NCBI GenBank assembly: GCA_017848125.1
Contig: JAGAJY010000122.1
Span: forward strand, 1-33,596
DNA from: Oscillospiraceae bacterium
Lineage (GTDB): Bacteria; Bacillota; Clostridia; Oscillospirales; Ruminococcaceae
Reading direction: 5' to 3'
DNA: 33,596 nt
The notes beneath the pieces were generated by a model. That model worked only from the letters and a program-made list of their open reading frames with translations, searched no databases and had not been told where the DNA came from. Below are positions 25,683 through 33,566 of this stretch, in pieces; the first letter of the stretch is position 1; each line of letters starts with the position of its first letter. The position numbers were made by a program, and so were the translations under genes.

Positions 25683-26384
25683 ATGGCAAGGATAATTCCA
25701 AAGCGCAGAATGTTCTTTATTTCTGCGGCTGTTATCGGAATTATCCTATACGCAGTATTCGTTTATGCGGTATTCCCCGCAAGCCCCTGCACAGATAACG
25801 ACAGTACGGCAGATTCCAATGCAAAGCTTGTACATACGAATATCCTTTCATATCTGGAAAAATGCGGTGATAACGGCACCGAAAATGTATCGGGCGTGTT
25901 TTACGGAAGTCTCTGTTATCCGATTTCCGAAAAAAACTTATACGGCACAGAATATGACTTTGACGGCTCGGAGGAAGATATTCTGAAATATATGCGCAGT
26001 CTGATGGGCGGCTCGGAACGCTCCGAAATAGAATACGGATATTATTTTACGATAATCAGAAACAGTATGCCTGTTCAGTCCTGTTGGTGCAAAGATGAGC
26101 GGCTTTTGTATTCGGAAAACGAGATATTATCTCAATATGAAAACGGCATTTCTGCAAATCTGCTGTATTCGGACGGAACACATATCGGTCAATATCCCGA
26201 TTCAGGATCTGATGAATTTAAATATATCACTCCGTCTCTGCCGTTTCATACTGCTTTGAAACATATTGCCAAAAAGCATATATATCTTCTGCCGCCCGTG
26301 ATACTTATTGCGGTATCGGCGGTTATTTACGGCATTTTCTTCGCAAAGAAGAATTATCGCAGAATAAAAACCGAAAACGGCTGA
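25683..26384 (+). CDS. Hypothetical membrane protein downstream of secA
   Basis: 233 residues; family not recognised. Basic N-terminus, transmembrane helix ~10-32, an extracytoplasmic Asp/Ser/Tyr-rich region of ~170 residues with several Cys (for example around YGSLC and SCWCKD), a second transmembrane helix at ~205-223, and a basic cytoplasmic tail. GAGGTGA precedes the ATG at 25683. It follows secA by 17 bases and is probably co-transcribed, but nothing in the sequence ties it to secretion. Its base composition is more AT-rich than secA. Confidence 0.78.
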   Translation: MARIIPKRRMFFISAAVIGIILYAVFVYAVFPASPCTDNDSTADSNAKLVHTNILSYLEKCGDNGTENVSGVFYGSLCYPISEKNLYGTEYDFDGSEEDILKYMRSLMGGSERSEIEYGYYFTIIRNSMPVQSCWCKDERLLYSENEILSQYENGISANLLYSDGTHIGQYPDSGSDEFKYITPSLPFHTALKHIAKKHIYLLPPVILIAVSAVIYGIFFAKKNYRRIKTENG

Positions 26385-26441
26385 GCCGATTATAGCTGTT
26401 CAGGTCAAAAAGTATAAACTGATTTGAAAAGAGGGAAAGAA

Positions 26442-27611
26442 ATGCTTATCAGCGAAATCAAAAACGAGCTTGAAAATCACATTATCCCTTTCTGGGACGC
26501 TCTCAGAGATGATGAATTCGGCGGCTTCTACGGTCAGATGGACAATGACCTTAATCTCGACAAAAAGGGCGGCAAGGGAGTTATACTCAATTCGAGAATA
26601 CTCTGGTTCTACTCCTCCTGCTACCGTACCGTAGGCGGCGAAAAGAATCTTGACAATGCCCGTCACGCATACGAATTTCTCAGAGACAAGTGCATAGACA
26701 ATGAAAACGGCGGCGTTTACTGGATGATGAACTATGACGGCACTGTTATGGATTCTATGAAGCACACCTACAATCAGGCTTTTGCAATATACGCACTCTC
26801 CACCTATTACCTTGCCTGCAAGGACAAGGAAGCCCTTGACCTTGCGTTCAGACTGTTTGACACGGTTGAAAGCAAGTGTACCGACGATATTGCATATATG
26901 GAAGCCTTTGACATAAACTGGCAGCTCATTGAAAACGACGCTCTCAGCGAAAACGGACTTATGGCTGACAAGACTATGAACACCGTTCTTCATCTTATCG
27001 AGGGCTACACCGTTCTTCTTGAAGCGAGCGGCGACGAGCGTGTAAGAGCAAGGCTGAAATTCCTCCTTGACATTACCGAAAGCAAGATATTCGACAGCGA
27101 AAACAACAAGCTCCTTGTATTCTTTGACAGAGAGCTGAACGTTATCGGCGATATTCATTCCTACGGTCACGACATTGAAGCAACATGGCTTATGGACCGT
27201 GCCTGCGATGTTCTGGGCGAGGCTGATTATATCGAAAAGTGGAAGAATATAAATCTGCGCATTTCGGAAAATATCCTTAATATCGCATATGAAAACAATT
27301 CCCTCAACAACGAGCGTGACAAGACCGAGATAGACAAGAAGCGTGTATGGTGGGTTCAGGCTGAATCCGTTGTAGGCTTCGTAAACGCATATCAGCACAG
27401 CGGCGACAAAAAATTCCTTGACGCTGCCGCAAGCATCTGGGGCTGGATAAGAGATGTTCAGACCGACAAGCGTGAAGGCGGCGAGTGGTGGGCTGAGGTT
27501 GATTACAACGGCAAGCCTATGCCCAAGGTAACTATGGTCAACGAGTGGAAATGCCCCTATCACAACGGCAGAATGTGCATGGAGATAATCAACAGAGGCG
27601 TTGACGCTTAA
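26442..27611 (+). CDS. Cellobiose 2-epimerase
   Basis: 389 residues, N-acylglucosamine 2-epimerase superfamily ((alpha/alpha)6 barrel). It epimerises the reducing-end glucose of cellobiose to mannose, giving glucosyl-mannose for mannan/cellodextrin use; cytosolic. The catalytic and binding positions I recall for the Ruminococcus albus enzyme are at the same numbers: Arg52, His184, His243, Glu246, Trp249, Trp304, Glu308 and His374, and the total length is identical. That separates it from N-acylglucosamine 2-epimerase. The ATG at 26442 is chosen because AGAGGG lies just upstream and family homology starts at MLISEI; an earlier ATG at 26424 has no ribosome-binding site. No glycoside phosphorylase is in the window. 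The ComFB-like gene follows 51 bases later. Confidence 0.93.
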   Translation: MLISEIKNELENHIIPFWDALRDDEFGGFYGQMDNDLNLDKKGGKGVILNSRILWFYSSCYRTVGGEKNLDNARHAYEFLRDKCIDNENGGVYWMMNYDGTVMDSMKHTYNQAFAIYALSTYYLACKDKEALDLAFRLFDTVESKCTDDIAYMEAFDINWQLIENDALSENGLMADKTMNTVLHLIEGYTVLLEASGDERVRARLKFLLDITESKIFDSENNKLLVFFDRELNVIGDIHSYGHDIEATWLMDRACDVLGEADYIEKWKNINLRISENILNIAYENNSLNNERDKTEIDKKRVWWVQAESVVGFVNAYQHSGDKKFLDAAASIWGWIRDVQTDKREGGEWWAEVDYNGKPMPKVTMVNEWKCPYHNGRMCMEIINRGVDA

Positions 27612-27662
27612 CGCACAGATAAGACGAAAAAATCACATCAAAGGTTGAAAGGCGGAAAAATT

Positions 27663-27947
27663 ATGCTTATAAATGCAAACGAGGAAATAGTCAAATTAAG
27701 ACTTCCCGAGCTTCTCAAGGAATACGACTGCTGCAAGTGCGAGACCTGTGTAAGCGATATGATGGCTATTGCCCTCAATAACATCAAGCCCGCATATGTA
27801 AACACTGAGGAAGGTATGCTTTTCAAGAGAATAAACAGTATGCTCCCCCAGAAGAACACCGATATTGAGATCGAGATCCTCAGAGCAATAAATCTTGTAA
27901 GCGGACATCCCAAGCACGAAGAACGTTTTGAGAAAAAAGAAGCATAA
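27663..27947 (+). CDS. ComFB-family late competence protein
   Basis: 94 residues. Matches the short ComFB family (PF10719): an N-terminal NANEEIVKLRLPELLKEY helix, a CCKCETCVSDMMAIALNNIKPAYV block and a C-terminal VSGHPKHE segment. The four clustered Cys (CCKCETC) fit a metal site. The family is named for the competence operon of Bacillus subtilis, where its role is unclear; in other bacteria ComFB-like proteins bind cyclic di-nucleotides. The ATG at 27663 follows an AAGGCGG; a TTG at 27645 is less likely. It lies downstream of the cellobiose 2-epimerase gene, probably on the same transcript; no com genes are nearby. Confidence 0.85.
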   Translation: MLINANEEIVKLRLPELLKEYDCCKCETCVSDMMAIALNNIKPAYVNTEEGMLFKRINSMLPQKNTDIEIEILRAINLVSGHPKHEERFEKKEA

Positions 27948-27962
27948 TTTCCCTTTTTATAC

Positions 27963-27991
27963 TTGACAGCTGTGCTGTAGTATGTTATAAT
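27963..27991 (+). promoter_or_regulatory. Promoter of the T-box / tyrS transcript
   Basis: Perfect -35 TTGACA (27963-27968), 17-base spacer, perfect -10 TATAAT (27986-27991). The predicted start at about 27998 is just before the T-box leader. Confidence 0.85.
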
Positions 27992-27997
27992 CACAGT

Positions 27998-28249
27998 TAA
28001 TAAATGCAATGACGGAAAAAAAGCAGAGCATAACCGCTTTTCAGAGAGTCCTCGGCAGGTGTGAGAGGACAGCGGCGTTCTGAAAGTACGCTCCCGAGCA
28101 GACAGGGTGAAATCAAGTAGCCTTGTACGGAGTAAGGCACGTTACAGCCTTCAAAGGTCATACGAGAGTATGATAAACTGAGGTGGTACAGCGATAATTC
28201 GCCCTCTTGAAGCTGAATTTTATTCGGCTTTGAGAGGGCTTTTCTTTTT
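27998..28249 (+). promoter_or_regulatory. Tyrosine-specific T-box leader (tRNA-sensing riboswitch)
   Basis: Stem I carries the AGAGAG motif (near 28042) and GGTGTGAGA apical element. The specifier region GAAAG-TAC-GCTCCCGAG gives specifier codon TAC (28087-28089), i.e. tRNA-Tyr. A Stem III hairpin lies at 28158-28173. The antiterminator pairs GAGG...GCG (28180-28193) with CGCCCTC around the bulge TGGTACA (28184-28190), a variant of the usual TGGNACC; the variable base T fits the A discriminator of tRNA-Tyr. The alternative terminator is a 17-bp stem (28201-28217 with 28223-28239) plus TTTTCTTTTT. Uncharged tRNA-Tyr should allow read-through. The gene immediately downstream is not tyrS, which lies two genes further on. 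Confidence 0.92.
28201..28249 (+). terminator. Regulated terminator of the T-box
   Basis: Stem 28201-28217 with 28223-28239, loop TTTTA, then a T-rich run to 28249. Its 5' arm competes with the antiterminator, as expected for T-box attenuation. Confidence 0.9.
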
Positions 28250-28262
28250 GGGAGGGAAGGCT

Positions 28263-28778
28263 ATGAAATGCAGATTTGACTCCACAGGAACGCTTGAAGG
28301 TCTGAAAACATTCTTTATTCTTACAGCGATATTCTCATTCAGCACCACTTTTGTCTGTCTTTTTAAGTATGATTCCGTATTAGCGGTTTCAGGTATCATA
28401 TTTTTGTTGTCCGCCGCAGCCGGCGCAGTAATATCTGCATTATGCGAGGGCTGTATCATTGACAGCGAGAACCAAATCGTTATCTATCATAAATTCTTCT
28501 CCCGAAAGGTTCTTGTTTCACGGATACCTTACGAAGAGATCGAATATGCAGATTACACCATTGAAAGCCGCCACAGCCGATTTGGATTTTTGTTCTACCT
28601 TTTTACTCTGAAGCTTCACCTTACAGACGAAAGAGATATACTCTTATCAAAAGAGCTTGACATTCCCGAGTCGCTTCCCACGGAAAAGCCCGATGAATAC
28701 AAGGAGTATGTAAGCAAACTGCCTTTGACAGTAATGTGCAGGCTGATAAATGAAAGGGTCAGAAATGCAGAGCATTAG
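28263..28778 (+). CDS. Small membrane protein with PH-like C-terminal domain
   Basis: 171 residues; not a recognised enzyme. A short cytoplasmic N-terminus, two transmembrane helices (~12-34 and ~38-62), then a soluble region (ENQIVIYHKFFSRKVLVSRIPYEEIEYADY...) with the strand pattern of bacterial PH-like / YcxB-type domains, ending in a charged helix. GGGAGGGAAGG, immediately after the T-box terminator, precedes the ATG at 28263. It is the first gene under the tyrosine T-box, an unusual position since it looks neither like an aminoacyl-tRNA synthetase nor a tyrosine transporter. Confidence 0.78.
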   Translation: MKCRFDSTGTLEGLKTFFILTAIFSFSTTFVCLFKYDSVLAVSGIIFLLSAAAGAVISALCEGCIIDSENQIVIYHKFFSRKVLVSRIPYEEIEYADYTIESRHSRFGFLFYLFTLKLHLTDERDILLSKELDIPESLPTEKPDEYKEYVSKLPLTVMCRLINERVRNAEH

Positions 28779-28808
28779 AATGTAAAATTGCTTTAAAGGA
28801 AGTGATAT

Positions 28809-28842
28809 AATACTAATCGTCAATTGAATGATGATTAGTATT
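28809..28842. repeat. Short inverted-repeat element sharing its ends with the 11.8-kb element
   Basis: AATACTAATC (28809-28818) is perfectly inverted at 28833-28842; with the inner bases it forms a stem of about 14 bp (one wobble) and an ATTGAA loop. The same ATACTAATC end followed by a CAWTTGAAT core begins the 102-base element at 11781. A TATAAT with TGA before it overlaps the left arm (28806-28811) but has a poor -35. The rest of 28779-28914 is AT-rich with no other recognisable signal. Confidence 0.65.
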
Positions 28843-28914
28843 TGCGAAATTGTTATTCGGTTTCATATCATATAGTTATTCTACGATAATATTAACTTAA
28901 AAAGGAGAATTGCT

Positions 28915-29829
28915 ATGAATATTCTGATAACAGGCGGTACTGTTTTCGCAAGCCGATATACAGCTGAGTATTTTGTTAAAAAAGGGCATGATGTTTATGT
29001 GCTGAATCGCAACTCACGTCCGCAGTCATCAGGTGTAAAGCTTATCTGCTGTGACAGACACAACTTAAATAATTCATTGAAGGATATTGCGTTTGATGCA
29101 GTCATTGATGTTACGGCTTATAATGAACAGGATATTCTTTCGCTGACAGATGGATTAGGTAAATTTGATACTTATATTATGATAAGCTCCAGTGCTGTTT
29201 ATCCCGAAACCAATCCTCAGCCGTTTACGGAAACGCAGATGTGCGGTCCTAATATTCATTGGGGAAATTACGGCACAGACAAGCTTGCTGCTGAAAAGCT
29301 TCTGCTTAAAAGAATACCATCTGCATATATTATAAGACCGCCGTATCTGTATGGGAAAATGAACAACCTGTACCGTGAAGCTTTTGTTTTTGAATGTGCG
29401 GAACAAGAACGCCCTTTTTATATCCCTGATAATGAAAATTTGAATCTTCAATTCTTTGATATTGAGGATATGTGCAGGCTTGTTGAGATAATTATAGAGC
29501 ATAAGCCCATTCACCGCATTTATAACGTTGGAAATCCAAATCCTATTTGTGTTAGGGATTGGGTGAAACTGTGCTATAACGTAGTGGGGAAGCAAGCGGA
29601 AATATTATCGGTTTCAAAGGACGTTGAAATATACAATTATTTCCCGTTCCGTAATTACAATTATTTTCTTGATGTTACAAGGCAGATTGACCTTATGCCA
29701 ACAATTAAGCCTATGCATCAGGGAATTGCAGAATCATATCAATGGTATAAATCAAACAAGGATCTTATACGCCGAAAGGGCTATATAGATTACATAAATA
29801 AAAATTTTAATAATATAACGGAGGAATAA
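28915..29829 (+). CDS. NAD-dependent epimerase/dehydratase family protein
   Basis: 304 residues, short-chain (extended) dehydrogenase fold. The N-terminal nucleotide-binding start reads MNILITGGTVFASRYTAEYF with a GGTxFxS form of the Gly motif. A conserved ISSSAVYP strand and the catalytic YGTDK (Tyr-x-x-x-Lys) follow, then IIRPPYLYG. The substrate is probably a nucleotide-sugar or related compound but cannot be specified. AAGGAG precedes the ATG. Visibly more AT-rich, with different codon choice from tyrS and most neighbours, so it may be a later arrival. Its stop is three bases before the tyrS ATG, and the tyrS Shine-Dalgarno (GGAGG) lies inside its last codons. It sits between the Tyr T-box and tyrS. 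Confidence 0.88.
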   Translation: MNILITGGTVFASRYTAEYFVKKGHDVYVLNRNSRPQSSGVKLICCDRHNLNNSLKDIAFDAVIDVTAYNEQDILSLTDGLGKFDTYIMISSSAVYPETNPQPFTETQMCGPNIHWGNYGTDKLAAEKLLLKRIPSAYIIRPPYLYGKMNNLYREAFVFECAEQERPFYIPDNENLNLQFFDIEDMCRLVEIIIEHKPIHRIYNVGNPNPICVRDWVKLCYNVVGKQAEILSVSKDVEIYNYFPFRNYNYFLDVTRQIDLMPTIKPMHQGIAESYQWYKSNKDLIRRKGYIDYINKNFNNITEE

Positions 29830-29832
29830 AAA

Positions 29833-31047
29833 ATGACTTTATACGAAGAACTTACCAGAAGAGGGCTTATCGCTCAGGTAACCGATGAAAAGGAAATCAG
29901 CGAGATGATAAACAACGGAAAGGCTACCTTCTACATCGGCTTTGACCCCACAGCGGACAGCCTTCACGTTGGTCACTTTATGGCGCTTTGCCTTATGAAA
30001 AGACTTCAGATGGCAGGAAACAAGCCTATCGTGCTTATCGGCGGCGGCACCGCAATGATAGGCGACCCCTCGGGCAAGACCGATATGAGAAAGATGATGA
30101 CTCCCGAAACCATCAACCACAATGTTGAGTGCTTCAAGAAGCAGATGGCAAGATTCATCGACTTTTCCGAGGACAAGGCTATTCTTGTAAACAACGGCGA
30201 CTGGCTCCTTGACCTTAACTATGTTGACGTTCTCAGAGAGGTAGGCGCTTGCTTCTCGGTAAACAAGATGCTTACATTCGAGTGCTACAAGCAGAGAATG
30301 GAAAGAGGTCTTACCTTCCTTGAGTTCAACTACATGATAATGCAGAGCTACGATTTCTATATGCTGTTCAGGAAGTACGGCTGCAATATGCAGTTCGGCG
30401 GCGACGACCAGTGGGCAAATATGCTGGGCGGCACAGAGCTTATCAGAAAGAAGCTTGCAAAGGACGCTCACGCTATGACCATCACCCTCCTTACAAACTC
30501 CGAGGGCAAGAAGATGGGCAAGACCGAAAAGGGCGCTGTATGGCTTGACCCCGAAAAGACATCTCCCTACGAGTTCTTCCAGTACTGGAGAAACGTGGGC
30601 GACGGCGATGTTATCAAGTGCCTGAAGCTTCTTACCTTCCTCCCCGTTGAGCAGATCGAGGAAATGGAGAGAACAATGGAGGGCGCAGAGCTCAACAAGG
30701 CTAAAGAGGTGCTTGCATATGAGCTTACAGCTCTCATTCACGGCAAGGAGGAGGCTGAAAAGTGCCTTGAAGCCGCAAAGAAGCTTTTCGGCGGAAACGG
30801 CAATACAGACGATATGCCCACCACCGAAATACCTGCCGCAGAGCTTGAAAACGGCATAAACATTCTTGACCTGCTCGTAAAGACCGCTCTCTGCCCCTCC
30901 AAGAGCGAGGCAAGACGTCTTGTAACACAGGGCGGCGTATCCGTAAACGATGAAAAGGTAACAGACCCCAACGGAATCATTGCAATTGATGACAGCATAA
31001 TCATCAAGAAGGGCAAGAAGGTATTCCACAAGGTAACAAAGGCATAA
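29833..31047 (+). CDS. tyrS: Tyrosyl-tRNA synthetase
   Basis: 404 residues. Class I synthetase charging tRNA-Tyr. HIGH-type motif HVGH (45-48), the tyrosine-site block QSYDFYMLF and GGDDQWAN (~171-195), KMSKS-type motif KMGKT (227-231), and a C-terminal S4 RNA-binding domain ([17 protein letters not shown]). HVGH with KMGKT points to the TyrZ-like branch rather than the Bacillus TyrS branch (KFGKT), so the symbol could be tyrS or tyrZ. It starts three bases after the epimerase stop. The only promoter and T-box leader that fit it are two genes upstream (27963-28249), with no clear terminator in between. Confidence 0.97.
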   Translation: MTLYEELTRRGLIAQVTDEKEISEMINNGKATFYIGFDPTADSLHVGHFMALCLMKRLQMAGNKPIVLIGGGTAMIGDPSGKTDMRKMMTPETINHNVECFKKQMARFIDFSEDKAILVNNGDWLLDLNYVDVLREVGACFSVNKMLTFECYKQRMERGLTFLEFNYMIMQSYDFYMLFRKYGCNMQFGGDDQWANMLGGTELIRKKLAKDAHAMTITLLTNSEGKKMGKTEKGAVWLDPEKTSPYEFFQYWRNVGDGDVIKCLKLLTFLPVEQIEEMERTMEGAELNKAKEVLAYELTALIHGKEEAEKCLEAAKKLFGGNGNTDDMPTTEIPAAELENGINILDLLVKTALCPSKSEARRLVTQGGVSVNDEKVTDPNGIIAIDDSIIIKKGKKVFHKVTKA

Positions 31048-31055
31048 GATTTATC

Positions 31056-31095
31056 GCTCCGCAGAAGCATACCAAGGCTTCTGCGGAGCATTTTT
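31056..31095 (+). terminator. Terminator of tyrS
   Basis: A perfect 13-bp GC-rich stem (31056-31068 with 31077-31089) and 8-base loop, followed by ATTTTT. Confidence 0.9.
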
Positions 31096-31150
31096 GATGA
31101 AATTTGCAGAAAAAGGAATAATTTTTTTGCGTCAGCAGGCAAGAAAGATA

Positions 31151-31179
31151 TTGCAAAATGCGTAAAAATATATTATAAT
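31151..31179 (+). promoter_or_regulatory. Promoter of the FtsA-like gene
   Basis: -35 TTGCAA (31151-31156), 17-base spacer, -10 TATAAT (31174-31179). The predicted transcript start (~31186) argues against translation from the ATG at 31188 and for the ATG at 31236. Confidence 0.75.
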
Positions 31180-31235
31180 AAAAGAGAATGAAATTTACAG
31201 CGGAATTTTACGCTGTTTGCAAAGGAATGATATAT

Positions 31236-33566
31236 ATGCCCAAAAGCAAGACCGCAGGCGGTTCTGTGATTCGCAAATCCCAGAAAACGCCTCAGGACGA
31301 AAACGATATATTTGCCCTTGATATAGGAACGAGAAACGTTGTAGGCGTTATAGGTCATATGGATGACGGAACATTTCATGTTGACGAGGCTGTTTCCGTT
31401 CCCCACAAGCGCCGTGCAATGCTTGACGGTCAGATCGAGGACATTGTCGAGACTTCAAGGATAGTCAATCAGGTAAAGACCATTCTTGAAGAAAAGACGG
31501 ATATTGCCCTGACAAAGGTTGCAATAGCCGCCGCAGGACGTGCGCTGAAAACAATGCGTTCTTCTATAGAGATAGAGCTTGACGGAAAGGAAAGCATCAC
31601 CGACAATATGCTCAAGACCTTAGAGCTTGAAGCGGTTGCCAAAGCACAGTCCGAGCTTGATAAGGACAATACATCTGACAGCGGTACTACCTTTTACTGT
31701 GTTGGTCACACGGTAATAAAATATATCCTTGACGATTACCCCATAAAAAGCCTTCTGGGTCATAAGGGAAAGAAGGTGTCTGTGGAGCTTATCGCCGCAT
31801 TTCTTCCCAGCCTTGTTGTGGAAAGCCTTTACACCGTTATGGATATGAACGGTCTTGATGTGTGCAGTCTTACCCTTGAGCCTATTGCGGCAATGAATGT
31901 AATTATTCCCCCCGAGGTAAGACTTATAAACATTGCCCTTGTTGATATCGGCGCAGGTACTACGGATATTGCCATTTCCCGTGCGGGAAGCATTGTGGCA
32001 TATGCTATGGCGACCATTGCAGGCGATGAGATAACAGAAGAAATTATCCAGAATTATCTTGTTGATTTTGAAACAGCTGAGGCAATGAAGCTTTCCCCTG
32101 CAGGCGAGGATATTGTATTTTCGGATATTCTCGGCTTTGAGCATACCGTTACCTCGGAGGACTTCTATTCAAGTCTCTATGCGGCTGTAGATCAGCTTGC
32201 GGATACTATTGCAAAGAATATTCTTGAAGCCAACGGCTCTGCTCCTGCGGCAGTGTTCCTTGTAGGCGGCGGAAGCCTTATCCCCGATCTGCCCTCTCTT
32301 GTTGCTGAAAAGCTTGATATTCCCGAAAACAGAGTTGCTATCGGCGGGCAGAATTACCGCAAGAATGTAAATATTGCAGAAACTCATCTCACAGGTCCCG
32401 AATTTGTAACCCCCATCGGTATCGGTATCACCGCAACTCTCCAGAAGGGCTACGAGTTCTCACAGGTAACCCTCAACGGCGCAAAATTCCGCATTTTCGA
32501 TACCAAGACAGTAACAGCAGCCGACCTGCTTATGAACGCAGGCTTCCAGACACAGCAGATAATCGGAAAATCAGGCAGAGGTCTTGTATTTACCCTTAAC
32601 GGCGAAAAGCAGAGCCTGAGAGGTGAGACCTCATCTCCTGCTCAGATAATCGTAAACGGTCTGCCTGTGTCTCTTGAATACACAGTCAAGGCAGGCGACG
32701 TTATCGAGTTTACTCCTGCCACTGTAGGCGCAAATGCTTCCGTTACAGTCAGCGATATTGCAGGAGAGGTGTTCTCCAAAAAGCTTATTATTGACGGCGA
32801 GGAATACACCTTCGGCAGAACAGTCCGCACCAACGGAATCGTTGTTTCGGGCAGCTACAGCGTTCAGAATTACGATAATATTGAGATCGAGACAATCGAA
32901 ACTCTTGGCGACCTGATTATGTCCCTGCCCTTTGACTGCTCGGGAATCGCATTCTTCAAGAATGACCGCCTTGTTAAAATGGACTACATACTTGAAGAAA
33001 ACGACGCATTTGTCACCAAGGACAAGAGGACAAGCACCGAAAATCTTCCCAATGCCGCAAAGGTAATTGCTCTCAGGGATGAAAAGGCAAGCAGAACAGT
33101 TCAGACTCTTTCGGGAATACCTATGTCATCTATGGTGTCTGAGCCTGTCCCCGTCAGAGCCTCCGAGCCTGTATCCCTTAAAGCTCCCGAGCCTGCTCCC
33201 GCAAGGATAGAAACACCTTTGAGAGCGCCTCAGCCTGTGCATGTTCCGATTCCCGAAGCCGCACCTGCAGTAGCGGCTGAGCCTGCCGTAAGCACCGAGC
33301 CTGCTGCAGCAATGTCCTCAGAGCCTGCACCGCTTCCTCCCTCAACAGGGGATATAACGGTTTTCCTCAACGGCAAGCCCACCTTCCTCGAGCGCCGTTC
33401 GGACGATTCTCCTCACGAATTTATCGAGCTTATGGCTCTTGCAAACATTGATACAAAGAATCCGCCGCCAAGCGGAAATATGATACTTACCCTCAACGGC
33501 AAAAACGCAAGCTTTATGGATATGCTTCACGAGGGCGACAGCGTTATTATCCGCTGGGACGTATAA
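31236..33566 (+). CDS. FtsA-like cell-division protein with long C-terminal extension
   Basis: 776 residues, much longer than classic FtsA (~420). The actin-like ATPase core covers residues ~20-400: phosphate-1 FALDIGTRNVVGVIG (~26-40), the SHS2/1C insertion, phosphate-2 VDIGAGTTDIAI (~231-242) and the adenosine motif VFLVGGGSLIPDL (~341-353). The extension (~410-610) contains small beta-rich modules with LNG...GD.I motifs. A Pro/Ala/Glu-rich linker (~650-705) follows, then a final module with two more LNG motifs ending in GDSVIIRW. No C-terminal amphipathic membrane helix like that of classic FtsA is obvious. Such long FtsA-domain proteins occur in clostridia. The ATG at 31236 follows AAAGGA; 31188 would be nearly leaderless. 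Own promoter; the next gene lies outside the window. Confidence 0.85.
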   Translation: MPKSKTAGGSVIRKSQKTPQDENDIFALDIGTRNVVGVIGHMDDGTFHVDEAVSVPHKRRAMLDGQIEDIVETSRIVNQVKTILEEKTDIALTKVAIAAAGRALKTMRSSIEIELDGKESITDNMLKTLELEAVAKAQSELDKDNTSDSGTTFYCVGHTVIKYILDDYPIKSLLGHKGKKVSVELIAAFLPSLVVESLYTVMDMNGLDVCSLTLEPIAAMNVIIPPEVRLINIALVDIGAGTTDIAISRAGSIVAYAMATIAGDEITEEIIQNYLVDFETAEAMKLSPAGEDIVFSDILGFEHTVTSEDFYSSLYAAVDQLADTIAKNILEANGSAPAAVFLVGGGSLIPDLPSLVAEKLDIPENRVAIGGQNYRKNVNIAETHLTGPEFVTPIGIGITATLQKGYEFSQVTLNGAKFRIFDTKTVTAADLLMNAGFQTQQIIGKSGRGLVFTLNGEKQSLRGETSSPAQIIVNGLPVSLEYTVKAGDVIEFTPATVGANASVTVSDIAGEVFSKKLIIDGEEYTFGRTVRTNGIVVSGSYSVQNYDNIEIETIETLGDLIMSLPFDCSGIAFFKNDRLVKMDYILEENDAFVTKDKRTSTENLPNAAKVIALRDEKASRTVQTLSGIPMSSMVSEPVPVRASEPVSLKAPEPAPARIETPLRAPQPVHVPIPEAAPAVAAEPAVSTEPAAAMSSEPAPLPPSTGDITVFLNGKPTFLERRSDDSPHEFIELMALANIDTKNPPPSGNMILTLNGKNASFMDMLHEGDSVIIRWDV

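Noticed and set aside
26442-27611. N-acylglucosamine 2-epimerase as the product
   Set aside because: Length, residue spacing and active-site numbering match the R. albus cellobiose 2-epimerase better.
29839-31029. Long minus-strand frame opposite tyrS, and a similar one at 26400-27563 opposite the epimerase
   Set aside because: Both mirror the codon bias of well-recognised genes and have Cys/His-rich translations typical of antisense frames.
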